Shown: positions 16,521-24,112 of the stretch, piece after piece
How the letters are laid out: each line of letters starts with the position of its first letter
Position numbering within the stretch: the first letter of the stretch is position 1
Assembly (NCBI RefSeq): GCF_901538265.1
Contig: NZ_LR593886.1
Span: forward strand, 9,011,738 to 9,075,737
DNA: 64,000 bases
Direction: 5' to 3'
Source of the DNA: Gemmata massiliana
GTDB lineage: Bacteria > Planctomycetota > Planctomycetia > Gemmatales > Gemmataceae
The notes under the pieces: generated by a model
Seen by the model: only the letters and a program-made list of their open reading frames with translations
Databases searched by the model: none
Told to the model about the DNA's origin: nothing
Made by a program: the position numbers and the translations under genes

Positions 16521-17612
16521 CTACTTCAACTGCACGCGGACGAACGTGGGCCAGTACAGGTCCGCGTTGTTGATGACCGGCGCCAAATCGAACGAATTAA
16601 CGACATAAGAGATCACGAGTTCATTGCCGGTCGCGAGGTGGGCGTGGGCCTTGGCCGCGTAGGAGAACACCTTCTTGTCTTTCTTCATCTCCGGGCACGT
16701 GTAGAGGAGCACCGGCGCCGACCACGGGCCTTCGGGTGCGGGCGCGAAGTGCCCCACAATGCGGTCCGACAAGCCGTTATCGGTGGTAACGAGCACGTAC
16801 TGCTTCAGCCCCGGCAGGTAGCTCACCGAGAACTCGGTCCCGAGGCCGCCCGCCTGACCGGTCGCGTCCTTGGCGTCGGCCTTCCACGCATCGTTCGCGA
16901 GGAAGCGCCAAGTGTCGAAGTCCGCGAGCGTGTTCACCGGAACGCGGGCCGTGAGCAGCTTCCGCGTCGGGAACGGCTTGCCCGGTTTTTCTTCGTAGCC
17001 GTAGACGTAAGCGTGCTCGCCGACCGTGAGTACCGAGGAGCCGAACGAAAACTTGCGCCCGCCATCGAACGCGGCGAACGGGACTTTCGCGTACTTCGGC
17101 TTCCACTTCAGCGGGTCCGCGTCGGGCTTTTCGACCGTTCCAAGCCACAGATCGAGTGCCTTGAAGCCGAACGCGCCGGGATCGTTCGTCTTCTCGAAGC
17201 GCGGTAAGAACACGTGCAGTTTGTCGTCCGCGAAGTGCCCCGCGAACTGCCAGAACCACCCCTTGCCATCGGGCGGGGTGAAGATCGCGGCGGGTTTACC
17301 GTTCGTTCCCTTTTGAATCGCGAAATCGAACTTCGCCTCAACGCCAGCGCCGTCTTGAACGCCGACGGTGTTGTTCACCATCGTGACGTCTTTGCGCTTG
17401 CCGTCGCGCACGGTGCCGATCCACGTGTCACTGAACAACCACAGCGCTCGCTTGTCCGAGAGCACCACCGAGAACGCGCCGTCGCCACCGACCCAGCCGT
17501 CTTTGAGTCGGAACCGGGAGTTGAGGGCCGCGTCCGGTTCCGCTTTGACGACTGTCGGCGGTTCCGGCGGCGCCGCGAGGCAGGTGAGCAGCACGAGTGC
17601 GGTCGCGTTCAC
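16521..17612 (-). CDS. Secreted DUF4185-like protein (predicted beta-propeller)
   Basis: 363 residues from GTG at 17612. This start is preferred over the ATG at 17666 because AGAAGGA lies ~8 bases upstream and it begins a signal peptide (NATALVLLTCLAAPPEPP). The mature part has blades of the glycosidase-like five-bladed propeller type: GDGAFSVVLSDKRALWLFSD, WIGTVRDG, NNTVGVQDG, FGSSVLTVGEHAYVYGYE and SVSYLPGLKQYVLVTTDNGL. DUF4185 proteins are secreted and sometimes linked to carbohydrate binding. No catalytic residues can be named with confidence. It converges on mutY with a 6-bp gap. Confidence 0.75.
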   Translation of the reverse strand: MNATALVLLTCLAAPPEPPTVVKAEPDAALNSRFRLKDGWVGGDGAFSVVLSDKRALWLFSDTWIGTVRDGKRKDVTMVNNTVGVQDGAGVEAKFDFAIQKGTNGKPAAIFTPPDGKGWFWQFAGHFADDKLHVFLPRFEKTNDPGAFGFKALDLWLGTVEKPDADPLKWKPKYAKVPFAAFDGGRKFSFGSSVLTVGEHAYVYGYEEKPGKPFPTRKLLTARVPVNTLADFDTWRFLANDAWKADAKDATGQAGGLGTEFSVSYLPGLKQYVLVTTDNGLSDRIVGHFAPAPEGPWSAPVLLYTCPEMKKDKKVFSYAAKAHAHLATGNELVISYVVNSFDLAPVINNADLYWPTFVRVQLK

Positions 17613-17680
17613 GTCTTCGGTTCCTTCTGGGCAATCGGATTTGCTGATCCTGTGAGTCTCGACCAACTACTCTTCGCGGT

Positions 17681-17710
17681 TCTCACCGGCCGGCTTACAC
17701 CGGCCGTTCG
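17681..17710. repeat. REP-like palindrome (GGCCGGTGTAAGCCGG family)
   Basis: TCTCACCGGCCGGCTTACAC followed by CGGCCGTTCG. The core is an imperfect palindrome. The reverse complement of 40436-40459 matches it in 23 of 24 bases by eye. Looser relatives are at 20766-20788, 38502-38525 and 41563-41581. Confidence 0.6.
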
Positions 17711-17746
17711 CCTCAAACAACCACGGTCAGTACGGACCGCTTGTAG

Positions 17747-18283
17747 TCATTCCGGATCACCGGCTGCTTCGAGTATGGACACGATCTCTTCCACCTGCAC
17801 CGGATCGTTGAACACGCGGCGCGCGGCGCGGAGGCGTTCCTGCCACCAGACGTGGAAGAACTCGGGGTCAGCGTCGGGCATTTCCTGGCGCATCCGGTCC
17901 AGTTCGGCCTGTTCGTCCGCACCCAGTTGGAGCTGGTTGTTTTCGTCGAGCGACGGTGACTTGTGCGACTTCCGCCGTTTGGCTTGCAGGCGCATGAGCT
18001 TGCGGCGGGCGTAATCGAGTGCGGTCAGGCCGGTACCGTCGGTCGCGTGGGGATCAGCGCCGTAGGTGAGAAGCGCCCGCACCGTGGTGGCATTGGGGCA
18101 CGAACTGCGAATGTTGGCGATGAGCGGGGTGGTACCTTTGGCGGAGCGGCAGTTGGGATCGACTCCCCATGAGAGCCGCTCTGCGACGAGATCAGCGTCG
18201 CCTCGCAAAGCTGCGAGGTAGAGTAACTTCTCGAACTTGCGGCGGAACTCGGGGTTGCGGGCCATCGCGCGGAAATCGTCCAT
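17747..18283 (-). CDS. Ankyrin-repeat protein
   Basis: 178 residues from ATG at 18283, supported by GGGGGAG just upstream; a frame start 15 bp earlier is less likely. Residues ~20-100 hold about three ankyrin repeats: LLYLAALRGDADLVAERLSW, GVDPNCRSAKGTTPLIANI, and ALLTYGADPHATDGTGLTAL. The C-terminal half is charged and helical, without a recognised domain. No signal peptide is present, so it is probably cytoplasmic. Ankyrin repeats bind other proteins; the partner is unknown. It lies 76 bp downstream of isocitrate dehydrogenase, but the hairpin 18319-18353 separates them. Confidence 0.8.
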   Translation of the reverse strand: MDDFRAMARNPEFRRKFEKLLYLAALRGDADLVAERLSWGVDPNCRSAKGTTPLIANIRSSCPNATTVRALLTYGADPHATDGTGLTALDYARRKLMRLQAKRRKSHKSPSLDENNQLQLGADEQAELDRMRQEMPDADPEFFHVWWQERLRAARRVFNDPVQVEEIVSILEAAGDPE

Positions 18284-18318
18284 GCCGCTCCCCCGCATAT
18301 GGCCGCACTGAAGTGATT

Positions 18319-18353
18319 ACCGCGCCCGGTTCTCACAAGAGGCCGGGCGCGGT
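18319..18353 (-). terminator. Hairpin after isocitrate dehydrogenase
   Basis: ACCGCGCCCGG (18319-18329) pairs perfectly with 18343-18353. It lies 7 bp beyond the stop of the leftward icd gene. No U-tract is seen. Confidence 0.55.
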
Positions 18354-18359
18354 GTGTTA

Positions 18360-19574
18360 TTAGCCCATTCGCTTCTTGAGTTCGGCGTCCACCGCGTCGA
18401 GGTACTGCTCGGTGGTCAGGTACGGCGTCTTGTCGCTGATGAGGATCGCGAGATCCTTCGTCATCTTGCCGCCCTCGACCATATCGACGCAGACCTTCTC
18501 CACCGTCTCCGCGAACTTCACCACGTCCGGCGTGTCGTCCATCTTCCCGCGGTAGATCAGCCCGCGGGTCCAGGCGTAGATCGACGCGATCGGGTTCGTG
18601 CTCGTCGGCTTGCCCTTCTGGTGCTCGCGGTAGTGCCGCGTCACGGTGCCGTGGGCCGCTTCCGCTTCGACCGTCTTACCGTCCGGAGACATCAGCACGC
18701 TGGTCATGAGGCCGAGCGAGCCGTACCCCTGGGCCACGGTGTCGCTCTGCACGTCGCCGTCGTAGTTCTTGCACGCCCACAGGTACCCGCCGGTCCACTT
18801 CATGTTCGCGGCCACCATGTCGTCGATCAGCCGGTGCTCGTAGGTGAGCTTCTTGGCGTCGAACTGCGCCTTAAACTCAGTGTCGAAGACCTCCTGGAAG
18901 AGGTTCTTGAACCGCCCGTCGTAGACCTTCAGGATCGTGTTCTTCGTCGAGAGGTACACGGAGTAGTCGCGGCCGAGGCCGTAGTTGAAGCACGCCCGCG
19001 CGAACCCCTTGATGGAGTCGTCCAGGTTGTACATCGCCAGCGTCACGCCGCCGCCGGGCGCCTTGAACACTTCCTTCTCGATCGCCGGGCCGCCGTCGGC
19101 CGGGGTGTAGGTGAGTTTCACCGTGCCCGCGCCGGGGAACAGGATCTCGCTCGCCTTGTACTGGTCGCCGAACCCGTGGCGCGCGACCACGACCGGCTTG
19201 TCCCAGTGCTTCACGAGCCGGGGCACGTTCGCGCAAATGATCGGTTCGCGGAAGATGGTGCCGTTGAGGATGTTCCGGATGGTGCCGTTGGGCGACGGGT
19301 ACATCCGCTTCAGGTTGAACTCCTTGACGCGGGCCTCGTCCGGGGTGATGGTCGCGCACTTCACCGCGACGCCGTACTTCTTCGTCGCCTCCGCGGAGTC
19401 GAACGTCACCTTGTCGTCGGTCGCGTCGCGGTGCTCCATGCCGAGGTCGTAGTACTTGAGGTCGATGTCGAGGTACGGCAGGATGAGCTTCTCGCGGATC
19501 TTCTGCCAGATGATGCGGGTCATCTCGTCGCCGTCCATTTCGACGACGGGGTTCTTCACCTTGATCTTGGCCAT
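18360..19574 (-). CDS. icd: NADP-dependent isocitrate dehydrogenase, eukaryotic-like subfamily
   Basis: 404 residues from ATG at 19574, with GGAG 10 bases upstream. It oxidises isocitrate to 2-oxoglutarate in the TCA cycle, producing NADPH. The sequence is of the homodimeric type found in eukaryotes and some bacteria: VVEMDGDEMTRIIW at the start, the substrate-binding SPNGTIRNILNGTIFREPI, ARHGFGDQYKA carrying the Arg equivalent to human IDH1 R132, and the NADP motif AEAAHGTVTRHYREHQKG followed by TSTNPIASIYAWTRGL. Length matches the family (~400-420). It is monocistronic by spacing, with 180 bp to the upstream gene and a hairpin downstream. Confidence 0.97.
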   Translation of the reverse strand: MAKIKVKNPVVEMDGDEMTRIIWQKIREKLILPYLDIDLKYYDLGMEHRDATDDKVTFDSAEATKKYGVAVKCATITPDEARVKEFNLKRMYPSPNGTIRNILNGTIFREPIICANVPRLVKHWDKPVVVARHGFGDQYKASEILFPGAGTVKLTYTPADGGPAIEKEVFKAPGGGVTLAMYNLDDSIKGFARACFNYGLGRDYSVYLSTKNTILKVYDGRFKNLFQEVFDTEFKAQFDAKKLTYEHRLIDDMVAANMKWTGGYLWACKNYDGDVQSDTVAQGYGSLGLMTSVLMSPDGKTVEAEAAHGTVTRHYREHQKGKPTSTNPIASIYAWTRGLIYRGKMDDTPDVVKFAETVEKVCVDMVEGGKMTKDLAILISDKTPYLTTEQYLDAVDAELKKRMG

Positions 19575-19754
19575 TGACAGAATCTCCGGGAGGGTACGTG
19601 TGCGGCGAGAAGCCATTAGCTTATTTGCAGGGCGGAAGTGCGAACAGAAGGGACCGGCCCGCCGTACCGCGGAGCCTCGGGTTGGTTGGCCGCGGGACGT
19701 TCCCGGTGGAGATGTGCGGGAGGGGCGAACAGAAGCTACGAAAGCAGGACGCCG

Positions 19755-20537
19755 TTACGCCCCGAACATGCGCGAGAACCAACTGCGGCCGCTCGGACGC
19801 GGTGCGGGTATTTGGACCGGCTCCCCGCGGAGTATCGCCGCGCCCCACGTACCCGCGATCCGCGTCGCGTGTTTGCGCCCGACCCATTTCGCGAGCCGCG
19901 CGAAACCGGCGGCCATCTTCGGGCGCCGGCGCTCGATGCCGTGCCCGTCGGACCCGAGCAGGTGAATACAGCCGTCCCGCGCCCAACGCTTAAGGGCCGC
20001 CTCGAACTCGGGTGCCCACGGTTCTGCGATCGCACGGGCCGTCACCTGGATCAGGCACCCCGCCTCGACCCACGATTGCGTCAGGGCGGGGTCGTCGAGC
20101 AGCTCCGCGTAGCGCTCCGCGTGCGCGATGATGAGGCCCACGCCCTCGCTTCTCAGAGCGTCCGCGAGCGGGAGCACGTCGACGAACGCGCCGTGCGGCA
20201 TCTCCACGAGGAGCCACTGTTTGTGGTCCCCCACGGACATCAGCGTGCCCGCGCGCCACTCGTCGAGCGTGGTGTTCGAGAGCATGACCTCGCCGGTCGG
20301 GTACACCGAGAGCGGGATCTTCCTCTCACTCAGCACGGCCGCGAGCGCGGCGGCGGACGAGCGCAGTCGGTCGGCGGTGTTGTAGGGGTAGTTGCGGTTC
20401 TGGTGCGCGAGCGCGGTCGCGTGGCGCGCGCCCTCGGTCACGAGCATCCGGCACATCGCGACCGCGACGTCCATTGTGGGGGGGCCGTCGTCGAGGCCCG
20501 CGAGTAAATGGACGTGGGTGTCCGCGAGGGAAGTCAT
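19755..20537 (-). CDS. CpsB/CapC-type (YwqE-like) PHP phosphotyrosine phosphatase
   Basis: 260 residues from ATG at 20537; the upstream part of the frame is basic and not conserved-looking. It shows PHP metal-binding motifs: DTHVHLLAGLDDGP at the N-terminus, HQNRNYPYN, a GEV motif (YPTGEVMLS), IIAHAERYAELLDDP and LLGSDGHGIERRRP. In Gram-positive bacteria such proteins dephosphorylate the tyrosine kinase controlling capsule or exopolysaccharide export. No tyrosine kinase or polysaccharide genes are close, so the partner is not known here. Another PHP hydrolase activity cannot be excluded. Confidence 0.82.
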   Translation of the reverse strand: MTSLADTHVHLLAGLDDGPPTMDVAVAMCRMLVTEGARHATALAHQNRNYPYNTADRLRSSAAALAAVLSERKIPLSVYPTGEVMLSNTTLDEWRAGTLMSVGDHKQWLLVEMPHGAFVDVLPLADALRSEGVGLIIAHAERYAELLDDPALTQSWVEAGCLIQVTARAIAEPWAPEFEAALKRWARDGCIHLLGSDGHGIERRRPKMAAGFARLAKWVGRKHATRIAGTWGAAILRGEPVQIPAPRPSGRSWFSRMFGA

Positions 20538-20796
20538 GCGCTTCGGGAACCGGGCGAGCGTGAAAAAAAGTAAAGAAGGGAGCTCCGTCCCCGCTCGCCG
20601 AAATAGCGAACCAACCGAATCGGGCGGTCTAACTATTTTTCTAGAGTACGGAACGGGCCGGCGGGCAGAAAATCCGAAAACGAACAAAGCACGGAACCAA
20701 AAGGCGGGCCAATAGTTGGGTCCGCCTTTCGGATTCCGTGCTCGCCGCTTCAGCGGGAGCGAACGGTCGGCTCACCGGCCGTTCGCGGGTGACGAT

Positions 20797-22335
20797 TTAC
20801 TCGCCGGCCGGGTCTTTGCCGTTGACCCACGGGCCTTCGAGCTTCTGGTACACCGGCGGCTCCAGCAAACTGCCCTTTTCGCCGGCCTTCCAGCCCTGAA
20901 CCTGGTTCGGCTTGCCGCGCTTCTTGCTCCGGGCCTCCCACTGGCTCGCCCAGCTCGCGTCCGCTTCCTTCGGGGCGCGCTTTTCCTTGTCCCAGAACAG
21001 CGCCTTGCCGTACCGGTAGCTCTGCACACCCATGTTGACCGTCGCGAACGCCGCGGCGCCGAGTTCCGGGGTGCTGAGCGTCGTGCGGTTGCGGGTGCGA
21101 ACGCACTCGAGGAAGTTCTCCCACAGGGCGTAGGTGGCGTCGCCCTTCTTCGGGTTCTCGAACACGTGGACCGGCTTGTCCTCGCCGTTGTTGCTCTTGG
21201 GCTTGGCCGGGCCGCCGGCGATGTTCTGCCCGTACACCGAGAAACCCTTGATGAAGTCGCCGCCGCCGTCGAACTTGATAGTCGCGAGGTGGCCGCGGAT
21301 CATCTCACCGAACTGCACGTCGTTACACATCGTCGCGCCGACGATGAACTGGCAGCCCTCGTCGTAGTCGGCGACCACGGTGGCCACGTCCGGCACATCG
21401 CGGCCGTCGTACTCGAGGTACAGGCCGCCGGCGCCCACCACGCGGGCCGGGAACCGCAGCCCCATCGCCGCGATCATGTGCGTCGTCTGGTGGACGAAGA
21501 GGTCCGTGTACATGCCGCCGCCGAACGGCCAGTAGCAGCGCCACTGCGCCCAGATCGCCCGGTCGAACGCCTGCTCCTGCGGGGTCGGCCCGAGGGGGGC
21601 GCCGTCCACGCTCTGGAACTTGTGCCCGAGCCACATGTCCCAGTCGATCGTCTTCGGGCTCATGTCCTTGGTGAGCGGGTAGTACCGCCACTGGCCGACC
21701 GAGCTGTTGCGGAAGTAGCTGGTCTGGCCCTGCATCACCTTGCCGATGTTGCCGGCGGCGACGTACTCGTGCGCGGCCAGCCAGGTCGGGTCGGCCATGC
21801 TCTGCACGCCGACGGTGACCACCTTGTTCGTCTTCTGCGCGGTGTCGACGACCGCGATCGCTTCGGCGATCGTCTTGGTCATCGGCTTCTCCATGTACAC
21901 GTCCTTGCCCGCGTTCATGGCGTCGATCGCCATGCGCGCGTGCCAGTGGTCCGGGGTGGCGATGCACACCAGGTCCACGTCCTTCTGTTCGAGGATCGTG
22001 CGGTAGTCCTTCGACACGTGGTTCTTGTCGGTCTTGTCCAGCTTGCACTTCTCGGCCGACGGGTACAGCCCGCGCCCCTGGATCACGCCCTTCTTCACCT
22101 CGCCGTCCCACACGTCGCACACCGCGGCCGGCGCGACCGCCTTGCCCTCTTTCTGCATCTGGAGGATGACACCGATGTGCTGCTGGCACCGGCCGCCCAC
22201 GCCGAGGAAGCCGACCCGCAGCTTCTCGTTCGCGGCCTTGATCTTCGCGTAGCTGGCGGCGGGCAGGCTCATCGCGGCCCCGGCCGCGGCGCTGCCGGCG
22301 ATGAACGCCCGGCGGTTCACTGAGGACTTCGACAC
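20797..22335 (-). CDS. Gfo/Idh/MocA-family oxidoreductase, Tat-exported
   Basis: 512 residues from GTG at 22335. AAGGAG lies 8 bases upstream and decides the start; the longer open frame upstream only shadows the next gene. The N-terminus NRRAFIAGSAAAGAAMSLPA is a twin-arginine signal. The nucleotide-binding motif is VGFLGVGGRCQQH and the sugar-family signature is TPDHWHARMAIDAMNAGKDV followed by YMEKPM. The C-terminal substrate domain contains QWRYYPLTKDM and YWPFGGGMYTDLFVH. These enzymes oxidise or reduce sugars, inositols and glycan ends with bound NAD(P). Export of large families of them is usual in Planctomycetes. It precedes no obvious partner; the esterase gene lies 149 bp upstream on the same strand. 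Confidence 0.92.
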   Translation of the reverse strand: MSKSSVNRRAFIAGSAAAGAAMSLPAASYAKIKAANEKLRVGFLGVGGRCQQHIGVILQMQKEGKAVAPAAVCDVWDGEVKKGVIQGRGLYPSAEKCKLDKTDKNHVSKDYRTILEQKDVDLVCIATPDHWHARMAIDAMNAGKDVYMEKPMTKTIAEAIAVVDTAQKTNKVVTVGVQSMADPTWLAAHEYVAAGNIGKVMQGQTSYFRNSSVGQWRYYPLTKDMSPKTIDWDMWLGHKFQSVDGAPLGPTPQEQAFDRAIWAQWRCYWPFGGGMYTDLFVHQTTHMIAAMGLRFPARVVGAGGLYLEYDGRDVPDVATVVADYDEGCQFIVGATMCNDVQFGEMIRGHLATIKFDGGGDFIKGFSVYGQNIAGGPAKPKSNNGEDKPVHVFENPKKGDATYALWENFLECVRTRNRTTLSTPELGAAAFATVNMGVQSYRYGKALFWDKEKRAPKEADASWASQWEARSKKRGKPNQVQGWKAGEKGSLLEPPVYQKLEGPWVNGKDPAGE

Positions 22336-22484
22336 GGTAAGCACTCCTTGAGGAGGGAGGATTAGTGTTTCCAGTGAGGCGGCTCGCGACCGCAAAAACC
22401 AGTGGCAGCGAACCCGGTCACCAACCACCACACTGAAATCGGGACTTTGGAGGCGGAGAATCACAAATCTTTGGCGGGACGACG

Positions 22485-23219
22485 CTACTTTTTCTTCTGC
22501 CCTAACAGCCACTTGTACAGTTCGTCGGTGCCGTAGGCCATGTCCCACGAGTTGTGGCCGACCTTCGGGTACTCGGTGTACTTCGGCTCCGCGCCCGCCT
22601 TCTTGAGCGCGTCGATCATCTCGCGCGAGCGCTCGACCTTCACGGCGGTGTCCGCGTCCCCGTGGAAGCACCAGCACGGGATGCTCTTGATCTTGTCCGC
22701 TTCCTTCGGGTTGCCGCCCCCGCACACGGGGACGATCGCGGCCCAGCGGTCCGGGTGCGCGGTGGCGATGCTCCAGGTGCCGTACCCGCCCATCGACAGC
22801 CCGCTGAGGATCTGCTGCTTCGGGTCGGTCTTGTACTCTTTCTGCACCGCGTCGAGGATCGCCAGCGCCCGCTTGCCGTCGTCGGACGTCGCGCTCCACG
22901 TGCGCTTCTCCGATTGCGGGATCACGACGATGAACGGGAACGTCGCCTCGCGCTTCTTGATCGCCTCCCCGAGCCCGACCTCGACCGGCATCTTCTTCCC
23001 GCCCTTGGTCTCGCCGGACCCGTGCAGGAACAGGATCGTGGGGTACTCCTTCGTGCCGTCGTAGTTCTTGGGGACGAACACCACGTAGGGTGAGGTGCTG
23101 CCGTCCGCGTTCTTGAACGTTTTGTCAATGAAGCCGGTTTTCGGCTTCTCGTCGGCCCGAACCGGCCGCACCGCGACGAGCGCGAGTAGCACGACCGCGG
23201 AGAGGAACAGGGAGCGCAT
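22485..23219 (-). CDS. Secreted alpha/beta hydrolase (prolyl-oligopeptidase/esterase type)
   Basis: 244 residues, with a signal peptide MRSLFLSAVVLLALVAVRPV and cleavage near VRADEK. The ATG has GGAG 8 bases upstream. The fold signatures are ILFLHGSGETKGGK (oxyanion side), the nucleophile elbow SGLSMGGYGTW, the acid in CWCFHGDADTAVKV and the His in PKVGHNSWDMAYG. It probably hydrolyses esters, possibly on polysaccharide side chains, but the substrate is unknown. It lies upstream of the Tat-exported Gfo/Idh/MocA gene on the same strand, which fits a shared role in extracytoplasmic sugar processing, though the 149-bp gap leaves that open. Confidence 0.88.
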   Translation of the reverse strand: MRSLFLSAVVLLALVAVRPVRADEKPKTGFIDKTFKNADGSTSPYVVFVPKNYDGTKEYPTILFLHGSGETKGGKKMPVEVGLGEAIKKREATFPFIVVIPQSEKRTWSATSDDGKRALAILDAVQKEYKTDPKQQILSGLSMGGYGTWSIATAHPDRWAAIVPVCGGGNPKEADKIKSIPCWCFHGDADTAVKVERSREMIDALKKAGAEPKYTEYPKVGHNSWDMAYGTDELYKWLLGQKKK

Positions 23220-23474
23220 GAAGGACTCCGGAGAGGGGCGGTGCGGTAAAGCCTATCAAACCGCTATTCGGCCCGCCAGCACGCACGCGAAAATGCCGCC
23301 CGTCTCTCGTCTAGACGATTGATTATGTGTGCGGTGTGCGTAACGGGCCGGAGGTTCGGAACGGATTGTTGTGCCGGCGGCTGATTGTGATTACCCTGAA
23401 ACAAAGCCCTATGCTTTTCAGGCGTTTAGCGACCGCGTCACATCGACTCACTCACGTACCACAGAGACGGTTCC

Positions 23475-24059
23475 ATGACGTTGCGCGAGCGGTTGAGCGG
23501 CATACCCGCTGACGCCTGGTGGGGGTACGCGATCGTGGCCGCATTCGGCGCGTGGTTCGTTTCGTGCGTACTCGTTGGTCCCCATCTGTTCCTGTTCGCG
23601 TCCGTGTGCCTCATCGTTCCGTTGCTGGTGATTACCGTACTCGCACTCGCGTACCAACTCGCGGTGTGCAGACCGAGGAGGGCGAAAGTCTTACCGCTGG
23701 TTTTGGTGTTGGGGTGCGTGGCTGTCCTTTTTGGCGCGCCGGGCGTGACAGTGGACCTGCACTTGATCGGTTGTGTGTACTGGGCCGGCGGTCCCAACGC
23801 GCTCAATGACTGGGCACAAGACGTGATTAACGAACAGAACGCTGCGCGTGAATCCGGAAAGGCCGAGTCGCCAGTGTCAAAGGGGTTCCCAGGTTTACGG
23901 GGGTGGGTCAGCGTCGACGGACCGCTCCAGATCGAGCACGGGGGCGGGCATTTTCATTACGGAATCCTGGTGTACCCCAAAGGAAAACGTCCGCCCGCCG
24001 CGTGGTGGCAGCGGGCAGTAGGATGGCCTCCCGAGGTCGTGATTTACCAGGAGCACTGA
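23475..24059 (+). CDS. Small membrane protein of unknown function
   Basis: 194 residues with three or four hydrophobic segments (WWGYAIVAAFGAWFVSCVLV, LFLFASVCLIVPLLVITVLA, VLPLVLVLGCVAVLFGAPG). These are followed by a soluble C-terminal domain of ~95 residues (VDLHLIGCVYWAGGPNALND, HGGGHFHYGILVYPKGKRPP). No known domain is recognised. It is alone, convergent with the CotH gene; the upstream 255 bases contain nothing notable. Confidence 0.7.
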   Translation: MTLRERLSGIPADAWWGYAIVAAFGAWFVSCVLVGPHLFLFASVCLIVPLLVITVLALAYQLAVCRPRRAKVLPLVLVLGCVAVLFGAPGVTVDLHLIGCVYWAGGPNALNDWAQDVINEQNAARESGKAESPVSKGFPGLRGWVSVDGPLQIEHGGGHFHYGILVYPKGKRPPAAWWQRAVGWPPEVVIYQEH

Positions 24060-24073
24060 GGTAGCGCTTTTAA

Positions 24074-24104
24074 GCCCGGCGCCGGTTGTCCATCGCGGCC
24101 GGGC
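24074..24104. terminator. Hairpin between convergent genes
   Basis: GCCCGGCGCCG pairs with CGGCCGGGC with one bulged base. It lies between the stops at 24059 (+) and 24113 (-). Confidence 0.45.
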
Positions 24105-24112
24105 CTCGTGCG

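Noticed and set aside
20716..22323. 535-codon plus-strand frame
   Set aside because: Shadow of the oxidoreductase gene; Arg/His/Val-rich with no domain.
22336..22899. Upstream extension of the Gfo/Idh/MocA frame
   Set aside because: It overlaps the esterase gene in a shadow frame; the GTG at 22335 has a strong ribosome site and a Tat signal.
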